A DNA stretch of 64,000 nucleotides, from assembly GCA_021413865.1 (NCBI GenBank), contig JAIOPN010000014.1:248001-312000 (forward strand). The letters run 5' to 3'. Positions 8,175 through 18,344 of this stretch are shown here, piece by piece. The position numbers were made by a program, and so were the translations under genes. The notes below the pieces were generated by a model. That model saw only the letters and a list, made by a program, of their open reading frames with translations, made no database searches and had not been told where the DNA came from. How positions within the stretch are numbered: position 1 is the first letter of the stretch; the number at the start of each line of letters is the position of its first letter. This stretch comes from Planctomycetota bacterium (GTDB taxonomy: Bacteria > Planctomycetota > Phycisphaerae > Phycisphaerales > Phycisphaeraceae).

Positions 8175-10925
8175 ATGGCCTCCCCCGCCAACAACCCCTT
8201 CAACGCCCGCACCAAGCTCACCACCGCGCTGGGTGAGAAACATTACTTCCGCCTCGACGCCGCGGGTGACTCCGTGCGCAAGCTCCCCTATTCCATCCGC
8301 GTGCTGCTCGAAGCGGCGCTCCGCAACTGCGACGGCTACATCGTCACCGAAGAAGCGGTGAAGGCCCTGGCGAATTACAACGCCAAGAGCGTCGGTGAAA
8401 TCGAAATCCCCTTCATGCCCGGCCGGGTGGTGCTCCAGGACTTCACCGGCGTGCCCTGCGTCGTCGATCTCGCCGCCATGCGCGCCGCGATGGTCCGCAT
8501 GGGCGGCGACCCGAAAAAAGTGAACCCGCTCGTTCCCTGTGACCTGGTGATCGACCACTCCGTGCAGGTGGACGCGTTCGGCTCAGCGCAGGCGCTGACC
8601 ATCAACTCGCAGCACGAGTTCGAGCGCAACAACGAGCGTTACAAGTTCCTCAAGTGGGGCCAGAAGGCGTTCAACAATTTCAGCGTCGTCCCCCCCGCGA
8701 CGGGGATCGTGCACCAGGTGAACCTGGAAAACCTGGCGAAGGTGGTCTGGGAGAAAGAGGGCACGCTCTTCCCGGATTCGCTGGTCGGCACGGACTCGCA
8801 CACGACGATGATCAACGGGCTGGGCGTGCTGGGCTGGGGCGTGGGCGGCATCGAGGCCGAGGCCGTCATGCTCGGCCAGCCGATCTACATGCTCATCCCC
8901 GAAGTGGTCGGCTTCAAGCTCACCGGCAAGCTCCGCGAGGGCGCCAACGCCACCGACCTGGTCCTCACCGTCACCGAGATGCTCCGCAAGCACGGGGTGG
9001 TTAACAAGTTCGTCGAGTTCTTCGGCCCGGGCCTGGCGGAGATGCCGCTGGCCAACCGCGCCACAATCGCCAACATGGCCCCCGAGTACGGCGCGACCTG
9101 CGGCTTCTTCCCCGTCGATGAGCAGACGCTCAAGTACCTCCACCTCTCGGGCCGCGACGAGAAACTCATCGCCACCATCGAGCAGTACTGCAAGGCCAAC
9201 GGCTTCTGGCGCGACGACAAGGCGGAGATCGCCTACTCCTCCACGCTCGAGCTCGATATGTCCACGGTGGTCCCCTCGCTCGCCGGGCCCAAGCGCCCGC
9301 AGGACCGCATCGCGCTGACCAATGTGAAGGCGTCGTGGCAGAAAGAGCTGCCGAAATTCCTCCAGGGCGGCGGCAAGGGTGGCGGCGACGACGAGGGCGG
9401 GGGCAAGGCCGCCGTCGCGACCGCTGCGGCCAAGGCCGTCACCGAGGAGGACCTGCTGCGCTCCGTCGATGTCGAGTACGACGGGCAGAAGTTCAAGCTC
9501 GCGCACGGCGCGGTCGTGATCGCAGCGATCACCTCCTGCACCAACACCTCGAACCCCGAGGTGATGCTCGGCGCTGGATTGGTCGCGCGCAAGGCGGCGG
9601 CGCTGGGCCTGACGCGCAAGCCGTGGGTGAAGACCTCGTTGGCGCCGGGGTCGAAGGTCGTCACCGAGTATTACGAGAAGGCGGGCCTCACCGGTGATCT
9701 CAATGCGCTGGGTTTCAACCTCGTGGGCTACGGCTGCACGACCTGCATCGGCAACTCGGGCCCGCTGCCCGACGCCATCGACGCCGCCATCGCCAAGGGC
9801 GAATTGGTCGTCGCCTCCGTGCTCTCGGGCAACCGCAATTTCGAGGGGCGTGTGCACCAGTCGGTGAAGGCGAACTACCTCGCCTCGCCGCCGCTTGTCG
9901 TCGCCTACGCGATCGCCGGCAATGTGAACATCGACGTGAGCAAGGACCCGATCGGCACCGCGACCAAGGGGCCGAAGGCAGGTCAGCCCGTCTTCCTCAA
10001 GGACATCTGGCCGACGCAGCAGGAGATCATCGACACCGTTTCACGCTGCGTGACGCGTGAGCAGTTCATCAAGGAATACGCCGACGTCTTCAAGGGCTCG
10101 GGCGAGTGGCAGGCGATCCCGACCACGACGGGCGACCTCTACCAGTGGGACGCGAAGTCCACCTACATCCAGGAGCCGCCCTTCTTCGAAAACCTCGCCC
10201 CCGAGCCCTCGCCGATCAAGCCGATCACCGGGGCGCGGGTGCTGGGCAAGTTCGGCGACTCGGTCACCACCGACCACATCAGCCCGGCGGGCAACATCAA
10301 GAAGGACACCCCCGCGGGCAAGTACCTGATCGAGAACGGCGTGCCCGTGAGCCTCTTCAACAGCTACGGCGCGCGGCGCGGCAACGACCGGGTCATGACC
10401 CGCGGCACCTTCGCCAACATCCGCGTGAAGAACCAGGTCGCCCCCGGCACCGAGGGCGGCTGGACCACCGACTACACCGACGGCAAGGTGAAGTTCATCT
10501 ACGACGCCTCGCTCAACTACAAGGCCAAACACGTGCCGCTCGTCGTGCTCGCGGGCAAGGACTACGGCATGGGCTCGTCGCGCGACTGGGCCGCCAAGGG
10601 GACGTTCCTGCTGGGCGTCAAGGCGGTCATCGCCGAGAGCTTCGAGCGCATCCATCGGTCGAACCTGGTGGGCATGGGCGTGCTCCCGCTCTGCTTCAAG
10701 ACGGGCGAGAGTGCCGCATCGCTGGGCCTCAAGGGTGACGAGACCTTCGACGTGGCCGTGGATGACAAGGTCAGACCGCGGCAGGCGATCAAGGTGACCG
10801 CGACGCGGCCCGACGGCTCGAAGGTTTCCTTCGACACCCTCTGCCGCATCGACACGCCCGTCGAGGTGGACTACTACCGCAACGGCGGCATCCTGCACAC
10901 CGTGCTGCGGAAGATGGCGAAATAA
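8175..10925 (+). CDS. acnA: Aconitate hydratase A
   Basis: 916 residues, the length of the AcnA/IRP type. It interconverts citrate and isocitrate in the TCA cycle with a [4Fe-4S] cluster. The cluster ligands are visible as C455 (SCTNTSNP), C521 and C524 ([11 protein letters not shown]). The swivel domain has [16 protein letters not shown] near the C-terminus. The ATG at 8175 follows GGAGA and fits the conserved N-terminus; the open frame continues upstream into miaA but that part is not conserved. An unusual Gly/Ala/Asp-rich linker (about residues 398-422) interrupts the region before the first cluster cysteine. Confidence 0.97.
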   Translation: MASPANNPFNARTKLTTALGEKHYFRLDAAGDSVRKLPYSIRVLLEAALRNCDGYIVTEEAVKALANYNAKSVGEIEIPFMPGRVVLQDFTGVPCVVDLAAMRAAMVRMGGDPKKVNPLVPCDLVIDHSVQVDAFGSAQALTINSQHEFERNNERYKFLKWGQKAFNNFSVVPPATGIVHQVNLENLAKVVWEKEGTLFPDSLVGTDSHTTMINGLGVLGWGVGGIEAEAVMLGQPIYMLIPEVVGFKLTGKLREGANATDLVLTVTEMLRKHGVVNKFVEFFGPGLAEMPLANRATIANMAPEYGATCGFFPVDEQTLKYLHLSGRDEKLIATIEQYCKANGFWRDDKAEIAYSSTLELDMSTVVPSLAGPKRPQDRIALTNVKASWQKELPKFLQGGGKGGGDDEGGGKAAVATAAAKAVTEEDLLRSVDVEYDGQKFKLAHGAVVIAAITSCTNTSNPEVMLGAGLVARKAAALGLTRKPWVKTSLAPGSKVVTEYYEKAGLTGDLNALGFNLVGYGCTTCIGNSGPLPDAIDAAIAKGELVVASVLSGNRNFEGRVHQSVKANYLASPPLVVAYAIAGNVNIDVSKDPIGTATKGPKAGQPVFLKDIWPTQQEIIDTVSRCVTREQFIKEYADVFKGSGEWQAIPTTTGDLYQWDAKSTYIQEPPFFENLAPEPSPIKPITGARVLGKFGDSVTTDHISPAGNIKKDTPAGKYLIENGVPVSLFNSYGARRGNDRVMTRGTFANIRVKNQVAPGTEGGWTTDYTDGKVKFIYDASLNYKAKHVPLVVLAGKDYGMGSSRDWAAKGTFLLGVKAVIAESFERIHRSNLVGMGVLPLCFKTGESAASLGLKGDETFDVAVDDKVRPRQAIKVTATRPDGSKVSFDTLCRIDTPVEVDYYRNGGILHTVLRKMAK

Positions 10926-10991
10926 AACGGGAGGTTCGTTTCTCCTCCGCGCGGGCCACGCCCAGGGACGAGTCCGCGAGTCCCCGGGGTC

Positions 10992-12269
10992 TTACTTCTT
11001 CGGTGAACCCGGCCCAGGCGGGGCCTTGAGCGTTTCCCAGAAGCGTGCCTCAGCCTCTCCATACTTCTTGTAGAGCGACTCGAGGTGGTCGAGCATCAGC
11101 TTGACCTGCTCGGGGTTGGCCGTCTTGTCGTTGGAGATGGCGCGCAGGCTCTCGACGGCCGCGTCCAGCGCGCCGGCGGCTTGGGCGAAGGAACGGGCCG
11201 CGTCATACAGGTTGTCGTTGGCGATCTCGTTGTCGCCGGGTGCGTAGAGCAGCCGCCAGGGCGAGCGGCGGAGCTCGATGGCGGTGAGCTTGAGCTGGTC
11301 GGTGGTGATCTGCGCGTTGGCCAGGGCGCGCTCGAGCACGGGCCGCTGCGCGGTGACAAAGCCCCGCGCGTCCTCGGAGAGCTTCTTGAAGTTCTCCAGC
11401 GAGGCGATCGCCTTGTCCAGCGCGTCGCTGATCTGCACCATCGTCTTCTCGCGGGCGGTCTTGGTGATCGACTCGAGGTTGTCGATCGAGTTGCGGATGG
11501 CCGGCTCCTTGTCCGAGACGATGCCCTGCACGGTGCCCACCGCCTTGTCCGCCTTGCCGGTGATGCTGTCCACGCGGTCGAACCAGACGGTGCGTCGGTC
11601 CTTCGCGTCGGCGAGGATCGTCTTGAGGTCGGCGGAGGCGGCCTTGAGGTTGTCCAGCGAGGCGTCCACCTTGTCCATCACGGGGCCGGCCTTGTCGAGG
11701 ATGACGCGGATGCGCTGCGTCAGGTCGGGCAGGTCCTTGCGGACATTCGTGGTGATGTTGGCGACGTTGGCGATGATGGTGCGGATCTGCTCGCGCTGCT
11801 CCTCGCCGATGCCCGCCTCGCGGATGAAGTTCTTGGCCAATGAACTGCCGGCGAGCGTGCCCTCGAGCGGCGTCTTGCCGTCGTAGGCCGCGCCCTCGCC
11901 CACGCTGCGGAAGTTGAGCTTGGTGCCCGAGCCCAGGGGCGGGGCGTTGAGCTCGACGACGGCGTTCTGATAGATCTGGTAACGGGCGGGGATGGAGACG
12001 GTCACGATCTTGCCGGTGACACGGGCCTTGCCGGCGTCCAGTTCGTCGATGATCTTGATGACCTCACCGATGGGCTGATCGCCCAGGGTGACAGCGGCGC
12101 CGCCCTTGAGGCCCTGCAGGCCGTCGGCCAGGAAGTAGTGGACCAGCACCTTCTGCCGGGGCAGGAAGAGCCGCTCGAAGTCGGAGAGGATGAAGACGGC
12201 CGCGACCCCCAGCGCCAATGCGGTGAGGACGAAGAGGCCGGCTTTGAAATTGTTGTGTTCTCTGGCCAT
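10992..12269 (-). CDS. MlaD/MCE-domain protein, membrane-anchored
   Basis: 425 residues. An N-terminal membrane anchor (AGLFVLTALALGVAAVFILS) is followed by one MCE domain (VHYFLADGLQGLKGGAAV and GDQPIGEVIKI, about residues 40-140) and a long helical region rich in K, D and A (about 150-400) that likely forms a coiled coil. MlaD proteins are periplasmic lipid-binding subunits of Mla/Mce ABC transporters moving phospholipids between membranes. No permease (MlaE) or ATPase (MlaF) gene lies beside it, so partners must be encoded elsewhere. It converges with acnA. Confidence 0.85.
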   Translation of the reverse strand: MAREHNNFKAGLFVLTALALGVAAVFILSDFERLFLPRQKVLVHYFLADGLQGLKGGAAVTLGDQPIGEVIKIIDELDAGKARVTGKIVTVSIPARYQIYQNAVVELNAPPLGSGTKLNFRSVGEGAAYDGKTPLEGTLAGSSLAKNFIREAGIGEEQREQIRTIIANVANITTNVRKDLPDLTQRIRVILDKAGPVMDKVDASLDNLKAASADLKTILADAKDRRTVWFDRVDSITGKADKAVGTVQGIVSDKEPAIRNSIDNLESITKTAREKTMVQISDALDKAIASLENFKKLSEDARGFVTAQRPVLERALANAQITTDQLKLTAIELRRSPWRLLYAPGDNEIANDNLYDAARSFAQAAGALDAAVESLRAISNDKTANPEQVKLMLDHLESLYKKYGEAEARFWETLKAPPGPGSPKK

Positions 12270-12406
12270 GCGAGGTGCCGCGTCGTGGTCCGGTGCTTGC
12301 AGAGCGTAACCGATCCGTGCGCAGGCTCAAAGGAGCGTCGGGGGCGCAGCAACGGCGGCGGGCGGGTATCCTGTCACGTCAAACACAGCGGCCCAGGGAG
12401 ACGACC

Positions 12407-12757
12407 ATGGAACTCAAGCCCACGATCACCTACGACGACTTCGCCAAGATCGACCTGCGCGTCGCGACCATCCTCGCCGCCGAGCCGCACCCCAACGCCG
12501 ACCGGTTGCTCAAGCTCCAGGTGGACCTGGGCCACGAGAAGCGGCAGATCTGCGCCGGGATCAAGCAGTACTACGACCCGGCGACCCTGATCGGCAAGCA
12601 GGTGATCATCGTCGCCAATCTCGCGCCGCGCTCCCTGCGCGGCGAGGTCTCCAACGGCATGCTGCTCGCCGCCACCGCCAAGGACGGCGACGAGGTCCGC
12701 GACGTGGTCGTGCTCGAGCCCTCCAAGAACGTCCCGCCCGGCTCCACGGTGAGCTGA
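12407..12757 (+). CDS. Stand-alone tRNA-binding domain (MetG beta/C-terminal type)
   Basis: 116 residues, almost entirely one OB-fold EMAP/Trbp111-type domain: FAKIDLRVATILAAEPHPNA, LQVDLGHEKRQICAGI, IIVANLAPRSLRGEVSNGML. This domain forms the C-terminal dimerisation and tRNA-binding module of many methionyl-tRNA synthetases and exists alone in some bacteria as MetRS beta. The start at 12407 follows GGGAG and matches the domain boundary. It diverges from the MlaD gene (137-base gap). A chaperone-like CsaA role is a less likely alternative. Confidence 0.88.
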   Translation: MELKPTITYDDFAKIDLRVATILAAEPHPNADRLLKLQVDLGHEKRQICAGIKQYYDPATLIGKQVIIVANLAPRSLRGEVSNGMLLAATAKDGDEVRDVVVLEPSKNVPPGSTVS

Positions 12758-12773
12758 GGCGCGCCCGGCGGCG

Positions 12774-14738
12774 TCAGTTCTTCCGCTCGGTGTAGCCCAG
12801 ACGCAGCTTGATCGCCTCGGTGGAGAAAACGTTCGGCGCCTTCGTGCCGCTCATGGCGAGGAGCGACTGGTATATCCCCGATGCCAGCCCGGGGCTGACG
12901 GACCGCTGGTTGAACTCCGACAGCGTGATGGGCGTGTAGTCTTCGAGACGGACCAGGTAGAGCGTCATCGTCTGCTCCATCGGGATCGCGGCGCGGCGGG
13001 CGTCCTCGGGCACGATGGCGAGGCCCGACTTGGCGATGCCCTCGGCCAGGCCGAACACGCCGTCCACGAACTTCTCATCGGCGCCCAGCCCCTCGATCCG
13101 CGGCGCTTCGAGCACGCGGGTGCGGCCCAGGGTGCGGCGTGAGAAGGCGTCGGGCTTGAGGACGGAAGCGCTCTGCGCCTTGGCGAGGTCTTCCATCGAC
13201 TTGCCGTGCATCACGGTGGTCCACTGACCCTTCTGGGCGACGAGCTTGCGGAAAGCGGCGACGCGGCGGGCGTCGGTGACGACACGGTCGCGCACCTCGT
13301 CGAGCGACGCGGGGCTGGCGGAGGGCTGGGCGGCGGTGAGGCGGACCAGCGTCCTGTCGCCGAAGAGGTTGAACGCGGGAAGCGTTGGCACGCCGACCTG
13401 GAGGTGCAGCGACGCCGCCGGGTTGGTCGCCGCGTCGGGCTTGAACTCCCTGGCGCTGAACAGGTAGGGCACCAGCGGCAGGTCGCCCATCGGCGTGCGC
13501 ACCTGGAGGAAGGTGAGATTCTGTATCGCAGCTAGGTCCGCGCCGGAGAGCCAGCGGTCCTCGCGCACGACGTCCGGCAGCACGCCGAACTTCTCCTGCA
13601 CGTGCTTGGCGACTTCCGCCAGCGTCAGGGGCTTGAAATCATCGCTCAGCCTGCGGTAGCCGTCCGCCTCGGTCAGGCCGGTCAACTGCTCGTTGAGCAT
13701 GGTTTGCGCGGCGCGGATGATCCGGTCGGTGAGCTCCTGGGCCTTCTCGTCCTGGAGCTTCTTGACCAGCTCGTCGCGCACCTGGCTGTAGGGCTTGGCG
13801 GCGGCCTTGAAGGCGAAGGGCTGGGTCTGGGCGCCGGCGGGGGGCTTGGGCCTGAACTCCTCGGGGTGGGCCTCGTAATACGCCAGCGCGTCGGCCTCAT
13901 CGATCTGCACGGAGGCGGCGACCCGCGCCTGGGGGAGCGACAGGTATTCGAGCTTGAGCCGGTCGGGCGTGCGGTACCCCAGGCCGTATGGCCTGCCCTC
14001 GCCGGGCAGCGCGTCCTTGTACTGCTCGAAGAGCTCCTTGATCAGCGCCTCGTCGGGTGCGGACTTGGGATCGATCAGGGCGTTGGCGCTGAGGCTGAGG
14101 GACACGGCGGTGATTTTCGCCCGCGCGGAAAGGTCGTAGAGGAACCGTTCGAGTACGGGGGTGCTCAGCAGCGGCGCACCGCCAGCCACGTCGAGCATGA
14201 GCATGGCGGCCTGGCGGTTATTGGCCTGGTACATGTTGCCGGCCAGGCCCAGATAGCCCACGCGATCGGACAACTTCACGTGGCCCACGCCCTGCACCAG
14301 CTCGCGGTAGCGCATGAGCACGAGCCAGTCCCGCAAAGCCCTGCGGAGGGTCTGCGGCTGGTAGCCCAGGACCCGGCCGCGGTCGGCCAGCGCCTCGGGC
14401 GTGGTAATGCCCACGGCTTCCTGGGCCTGGTCGATCTCTGCCTCGCTGGCGGAGAGGCCCATCCGCTGGGCGTCAAACAGCGCCAGCGCCCAACCCGTGG
14501 CGTCCTGCGGCGCCAGCGCGCCCATCAGCGGCGACAACTGGTTCAGCGCGCGGAGGTCGTACTCGGCTGCGATCTCGTCTGCACGCCTGATCGACTGGCC
14601 GTCCACCGTCCCGATCACCGGGTTGTCCGAGGGGCCGCTGAGCTTTTGGAACGCCGGCTCGATCAGGAAGATGACCATCAACGCCGCCCCGCCGATGGCG
14701 AGGATGTAATTCTGGTAGAGACGGAAAAACTTCATCAT
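12774..14738 (-). CDS. SurA/PpiD-like membrane-anchored periplasmic protein
   Basis: 654 residues. One N-terminal membrane segment (YILAIGGAALMVIFLIEPAF, residues 10-29) is followed by a SurA_N-like region (VIGTVDGQSIRRADEI, helical EAEIDQAQEAVGITTPEAL) and a long soluble part. The architecture is that of PpiD-type chaperones acting on outer-membrane proteins. I see no convincing parvulin peptidyl-prolyl isomerase motif, so a pure chaperone role is inferred. It lies 49 bases downstream of lptD on the same strand, which fits an outer-membrane assembly operon. ATG codons at 14738 and 14735 are both possible. Confidence 0.7.
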   Translation of the reverse strand: MMKFFRLYQNYILAIGGAALMVIFLIEPAFQKLSGPSDNPVIGTVDGQSIRRADEIAAEYDLRALNQLSPLMGALAPQDATGWALALFDAQRMGLSASEAEIDQAQEAVGITTPEALADRGRVLGYQPQTLRRALRDWLVLMRYRELVQGVGHVKLSDRVGYLGLAGNMYQANNRQAAMLMLDVAGGAPLLSTPVLERFLYDLSARAKITAVSLSLSANALIDPKSAPDEALIKELFEQYKDALPGEGRPYGLGYRTPDRLKLEYLSLPQARVAASVQIDEADALAYYEAHPEEFRPKPPAGAQTQPFAFKAAAKPYSQVRDELVKKLQDEKAQELTDRIIRAAQTMLNEQLTGLTEADGYRRLSDDFKPLTLAEVAKHVQEKFGVLPDVVREDRWLSGADLAAIQNLTFLQVRTPMGDLPLVPYLFSAREFKPDAATNPAASLHLQVGVPTLPAFNLFGDRTLVRLTAAQPSASPASLDEVRDRVVTDARRVAAFRKLVAQKGQWTTVMHGKSMEDLAKAQSASVLKPDAFSRRTLGRTRVLEAPRIEGLGADEKFVDGVFGLAEGIAKSGLAIVPEDARRAAIPMEQTMTLYLVRLEDYTPITLSEFNQRSVSPGLASGIYQSLLAMSGTKAPNVFSTEAIKLRLGYTERKN

Positions 14739-14787
14739 GCCTGGGGGCTCCGGCGAAACACGCGAGTATAGCCGATGGCGCGGGGGG

Positions 14788-17700
14788 TCAGTCGCGCTGG
14801 CGGTCGGTGGTGAACAGGTTGGGGGCGCGGACGTGGAACAGCCCGTCGGGGACGATCATCATCCCCACGGTCGTGTCGTCGTCGATCTGGTCGTAGGAGC
14901 TGAAGACGATGAGGGTCCAGCGCGGGAGCCGGCGGGTGACGCGGACGCTCATGCTCCGCGACTCGTTGCGGGAGAAGTCCAGCGTGTGGGTGAACGTGAG
15001 GGAGTATTTGCGGGAGAGGTCGTAGGTGAAGCCGTAGGTGAAGAGCTTCTCGTCCAGGTCGTGGATCTCGGTGTAATCGACGAAGGTCGCCAGCTCGGGG
15101 GAGTTCTGGAGCTGGGCGCCGGCGCGCCACTGCGCCAGCACGTCGTCCTCGAGATTCTGGATCGCCTCGCCGACGACGGCCAGGGAGTCGGAGACCATCC
15201 ACATGACGTCGGCGTGGAAGTGGTCCCCGCCGAGGCTGTACTCGGGCCTGTAGGAGATGAACCGCGAGATCGAGGTCTCATCCTGGGCGTCGTCGCCCCG
15301 GAGCACCACGTCGGTGTTGACGACCAGCCAGTCGGTGTCGCGCCACCGGCCCGGGCCGCCGCGCTGGGTCTGCAGGGTGTTGCGCAGCCCGAACCTGGCG
15401 CCGGCGCCCTCCTGGATGCCCTCGACGTCCGGGTCGTAAACGGGGTAGTCCTCCGGGTTGACCGAGGATCCCATCAGGAAGAGGTCGGCGCTGGGCTCGA
15501 TGATGTGGCGCATCCGGTGCAGGTCGAGGATGCGGTTGTCCACGTTGTCGTAGGTCCGGGAGAACTGCGTCGCCAGGCGCACGCCGCCGGCGCCCCAGAG
15601 GCGGATCGGTTCGCTGTCGTCGTTAAAGTCGTCGAAGTCTTCGTCGTAGCCCGTGAACCGGCCCGAGACGTAGGGGACCACGTCGAAGATGCTCAGCTTC
15701 ATCGGCGCCTGGATTTCATGCCGGCTGTCGAGGCGGGAGCGGTAGGAATCGGGGAGCCCCGCGTCCTCGGCGGCCTGGTCGAAGGGCGTCCGCGCGGAGG
15801 GGATGCCAAAGAGCATCATGCTGAGCCGGTCGTTGAAGCCCAGGTCGTGCGGGCTGTCCGTGCCCGGCCTGATGCGCATCAGGCCGGCGCGGTTCTCGGT
15901 GTAGTAGGTGAGCCGGTCGTTCCACAGGCTAGTGGCGACGCGGTAGTAGCCCAGCTCCGGGAGCTTGTCCACGTTGTAGCCCGGGGACTGGAGGTTGGGC
16001 GTCTGGGCGACGAAGTCGTTGAGGTCGTATTTCGCCAGCAGGGTGAAGGCCCAGTCCTCCTGCTGTTTCTTGAGATAGACGGAGGTTTCGTAGGGCTTGC
16101 TGGTCTCGGCGCGGGAGCGGAAGTACTCCTCGAGGAAGGTCGGGTCGGAGACGTAGGCGAACTCGAGGGAGAGCTCCCAGTGGCGGGGCAGGAGCTGACG
16201 GTGTCGCCAGAGGGCGAAGCCGCGGGCGTCGCCGTTGAGCTCGACGTTATCGCGGCCGCCGATCTCGTCGGTGCCGCTGTCGTGGGGGGCGAAGTAGCCG
16301 TCGAAGAAACCGAACTGGCGGGGCAGGTCGTAGTCGAGGTTGACGCCCATGCCCGCGCCGTGGCGGCCGTTGTAGTCCAGGTCGCCGCTCAGCTCGACGC
16401 CCGAGGGCTTGGGCTGGCCCGCCAGCGCGAAGAGGTCCCAGGTCGTCTTAATCTTCGCCCCGTCGTTGCTGCTGTAGCCGAACGAGGCCTTCTGGAGCGG
16501 GATGCTCTGGGAGGCGTCGCCGGCGAGGAAGGGCCAGTAGAAGATCGGCGTCGTGCCGAACTTGGCGGTGATGTTCTGGGCGGTGAAAGGCCCGGCCATC
16601 GAGCCGTCCTCGCGGCGCTCCTGCTTGAACGTGATCGTCCGCGCCGCGATCGAGAAGTGCGGCACGCCGAACTCGCTGTTGGTCAGCGCCGCGTTCTTGG
16701 CGGTCCAGGTGTTGGCGGATTCCTGACGCATCTTCTGGGCCCGCACATAGAGCGGGATCTGCTTCTTCACGTCCCAGCCGAACATCACCGCGTCCAGCAC
16801 GATCGCGCGGTTGCGCGTCAGGTCGTAGAACACGCGCGGGGCGCGCACCGTGTACTGGTCGTACGTCGCGACGACGTTGTCCTCGAGGTAGATGCCCCTG
16901 ACGTCCTCCACGCCGGCCTGACGCTCGGTGAGCTGCGCCAACTGGTTCCCGCCCGAGAGGAAGATCACGGCGTTCTGGGCCGTCAGAGTCGCGTCGGGGG
17001 TCTTCTTGTCGCTGCCCTTGTAGAGCACACGGACGTTGCCCATCAGCAGCAGGAGGTTCTCCCCCTCGTTGCCCTGCTGGAAGACGACGCGGTCGGCGCC
17101 GAAGATCACCGTGCCCTTCTGGGCGAAGATCTGATCGGCGGGGGTGATCGCGGTCTTCTTGGGCGAGGCGTCGGTCGGGGCGATGGTCTTGCCCGGGGCC
17201 GCGGCCTGCGCGGGGGGCTCGGGCTCAGGCTTCGCCTTGCTCTTGCCGTGCTTCTTGTCGGCGACGGCCTTGGGCTGCGTCGCGGGGGGATTCGTCTGCG
17301 TCGGGGCAACGGCGGCAACACTTGTCGTGCCGGGCTGCGTGGCCGTGGTCGGCTGCGTCTGCGGCGCCTGCGCGACGTGCTGCGTCGCCGGCGCGGTCGC
17401 GGCGACGGCGCCCTCTTCGCCCGGGGCGGGCTGCGTGGAGGGCTTCTCGGGGTGTTTGGCCTTGGCGCGTGCGGCCAGCGCCGCCTGTGCGCGGTCCGCC
17501 GTGTCATGGGTGATCTGCTCACGCATCGCGTCGCGCTGCGCGAGCATCTCCGGGGTCATGATCGGCGAGCCCGCCGGCACGTCCAGCGCCGGTGCGTTGA
17601 GCTTCGCCAGGTACTCGGCGAAACGCGTCTTCGCCTGCGCGACCAGCGGTTCGCTCTCCGCCGACTGCTTGCGCAGCAGGTCCGTCAGCAGGTCGATGTC

Positions 17701-18198
17701 GCCGGTGGTCGAGACCGTCACCAGGAGGCGCGGCGACTGCGCCTGCACGGGCCCACGGCCGCGCAGCGGCCGGGCGTCGTCCAGGAACATCGAGACGTGG
17801 CGGATCACTTTGCCGGGGCGCTGCTCTTTATCGAGCCGGACCACCATCTTCTCGGCGCGGAAGCCGTACGTCCCCACCGCAAGCGAGCAGTCACCATCGA
17901 GATAGAGCAGCTTGGCGTCGCCGTCTGTCCACGAGGTGGCGCGGCGGCACTTGAGCTCGACCGCCGAGTCGATGACCGGGTCCGCCAACGGGAGTTCGGA
18001 GCGGTTGACGGTCGGCGTTGTGACAGGCGGGGTGATCGGCGCGGGGTCCTGGGCGAGCAGCGCGAACCGATCAGGTGAAACCAGCCCCAGCGTGAGCGCA
18101 CCCGCCACGGCCGCAACGCTCAGGACGCGCCTGTACACCCTCTGGGCATATCGCGTCCTTGTGCCGTCGTGCGGCAGATCGTGATGGGTTCGCCTCAT
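14788..18198 (-). CDS. lptD: LPS-assembly protein LptD (OstA/Imp)
   Basis: 1136 residues, longer than the roughly 780 of E. coli LptD. After a signal-anchor-like segment (about 25-45) come OstA/LptA-type beta-jellyroll stretches (ELKCRRATSWTDGDAKLLYL; FGADRVVFQQGNEGENLLLL; RGIYLEDNVVATYDQYTVRA), split by an A/T/Q/P/K-rich low-complexity linker (about 255-375). The last 550 residues have alternating, aromatic-rich beta-barrel character (IFYWPFLAG, WDLFALAG, YRPEYSLGG). LptD inserts lipopolysaccharide into the outer leaflet together with LptE, not seen here. The gene is probably transcribed with the downstream SurA/PpiD-like gene. Confidence 0.9.
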   Translation of the reverse strand: MRRTHHDLPHDGTRTRYAQRVYRRVLSVAAVAGALTLGLVSPDRFALLAQDPAPITPPVTTPTVNRSELPLADPVIDSAVELKCRRATSWTDGDAKLLYLDGDCSLAVGTYGFRAEKMVVRLDKEQRPGKVIRHVSMFLDDARPLRGRGPVQAQSPRLLVTVSTTGDIDLLTDLLRKQSAESEPLVAQAKTRFAEYLAKLNAPALDVPAGSPIMTPEMLAQRDAMREQITHDTADRAQAALAARAKAKHPEKPSTQPAPGEEGAVAATAPATQHVAQAPQTQPTTATQPGTTSVAAVAPTQTNPPATQPKAVADKKHGKSKAKPEPEPPAQAAAPGKTIAPTDASPKKTAITPADQIFAQKGTVIFGADRVVFQQGNEGENLLLLMGNVRVLYKGSDKKTPDATLTAQNAVIFLSGGNQLAQLTERQAGVEDVRGIYLEDNVVATYDQYTVRAPRVFYDLTRNRAIVLDAVMFGWDVKKQIPLYVRAQKMRQESANTWTAKNAALTNSEFGVPHFSIAARTITFKQERREDGSMAGPFTAQNITAKFGTTPIFYWPFLAGDASQSIPLQKASFGYSSNDGAKIKTTWDLFALAGQPKPSGVELSGDLDYNGRHGAGMGVNLDYDLPRQFGFFDGYFAPHDSGTDEIGGRDNVELNGDARGFALWRHRQLLPRHWELSLEFAYVSDPTFLEEYFRSRAETSKPYETSVYLKKQQEDWAFTLLAKYDLNDFVAQTPNLQSPGYNVDKLPELGYYRVATSLWNDRLTYYTENRAGLMRIRPGTDSPHDLGFNDRLSMMLFGIPSARTPFDQAAEDAGLPDSYRSRLDSRHEIQAPMKLSIFDVVPYVSGRFTGYDEDFDDFNDDSEPIRLWGAGGVRLATQFSRTYDNVDNRILDLHRMRHIIEPSADLFLMGSSVNPEDYPVYDPDVEGIQEGAGARFGLRNTLQTQRGGPGRWRDTDWLVVNTDVVLRGDDAQDETSISRFISYRPEYSLGGDHFHADVMWMVSDSLAVVGEAIQNLEDDVLAQWRAGAQLQNSPELATFVDYTEIHDLDEKLFTYGFTYDLSRKYSLTFTHTLDFSRNESRSMSVRVTRRLPRWTLIVFSSYDQIDDDTTVGMMIVPDGLFHVRAPNLFTTDRQRD

Positions 18199-18264
18199 AA
18201 ACTCCGGCCTGATGCGGGTCAGGCGGCGATTATAGAGGCACGCGACGAGGGGGCAACCGAGCGC

Positions 18265-18329
18265 GTTAGCGGCCGGGCTCGCCCGGCGTTTGCGCGAGAA
18301 GAGAACGCCGGGCGAGCCCGGCCGCTAAC
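18265..18329. repeat. Perfect 26-bp inverted repeat, family C
   Basis: Arms 18265-18290 and 18304-18329 are exact reverse complements (GTTAGCGGCCGGGCTCGCCC plus GGCGTT) separated by 13 bases. Each arm can also fold on itself (GCCGGG/CCCGGC). It lies between the methyltransferase stop and the lptD start, both on the minus strand, and has no T-tract, so it looks more like an interspersed palindrome than a terminator. Confidence 0.85.
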
Positions 18330-18344
18330 AGAACTAAAATCTTC

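Noticed and set aside
14737-18078. 1113-codon open frame on the plus strand opposite lptD
   Set aside because: Val/Gly/Arg/Asp-rich sequence with no domain, fully antisense to a well-supported lptD; typical shadow frame of G+C-rich DNA. Similar long frames opposite the genes at 998, topA, acnA, scpA, the SNF2 gene and dnaE were rejected for the same reason.
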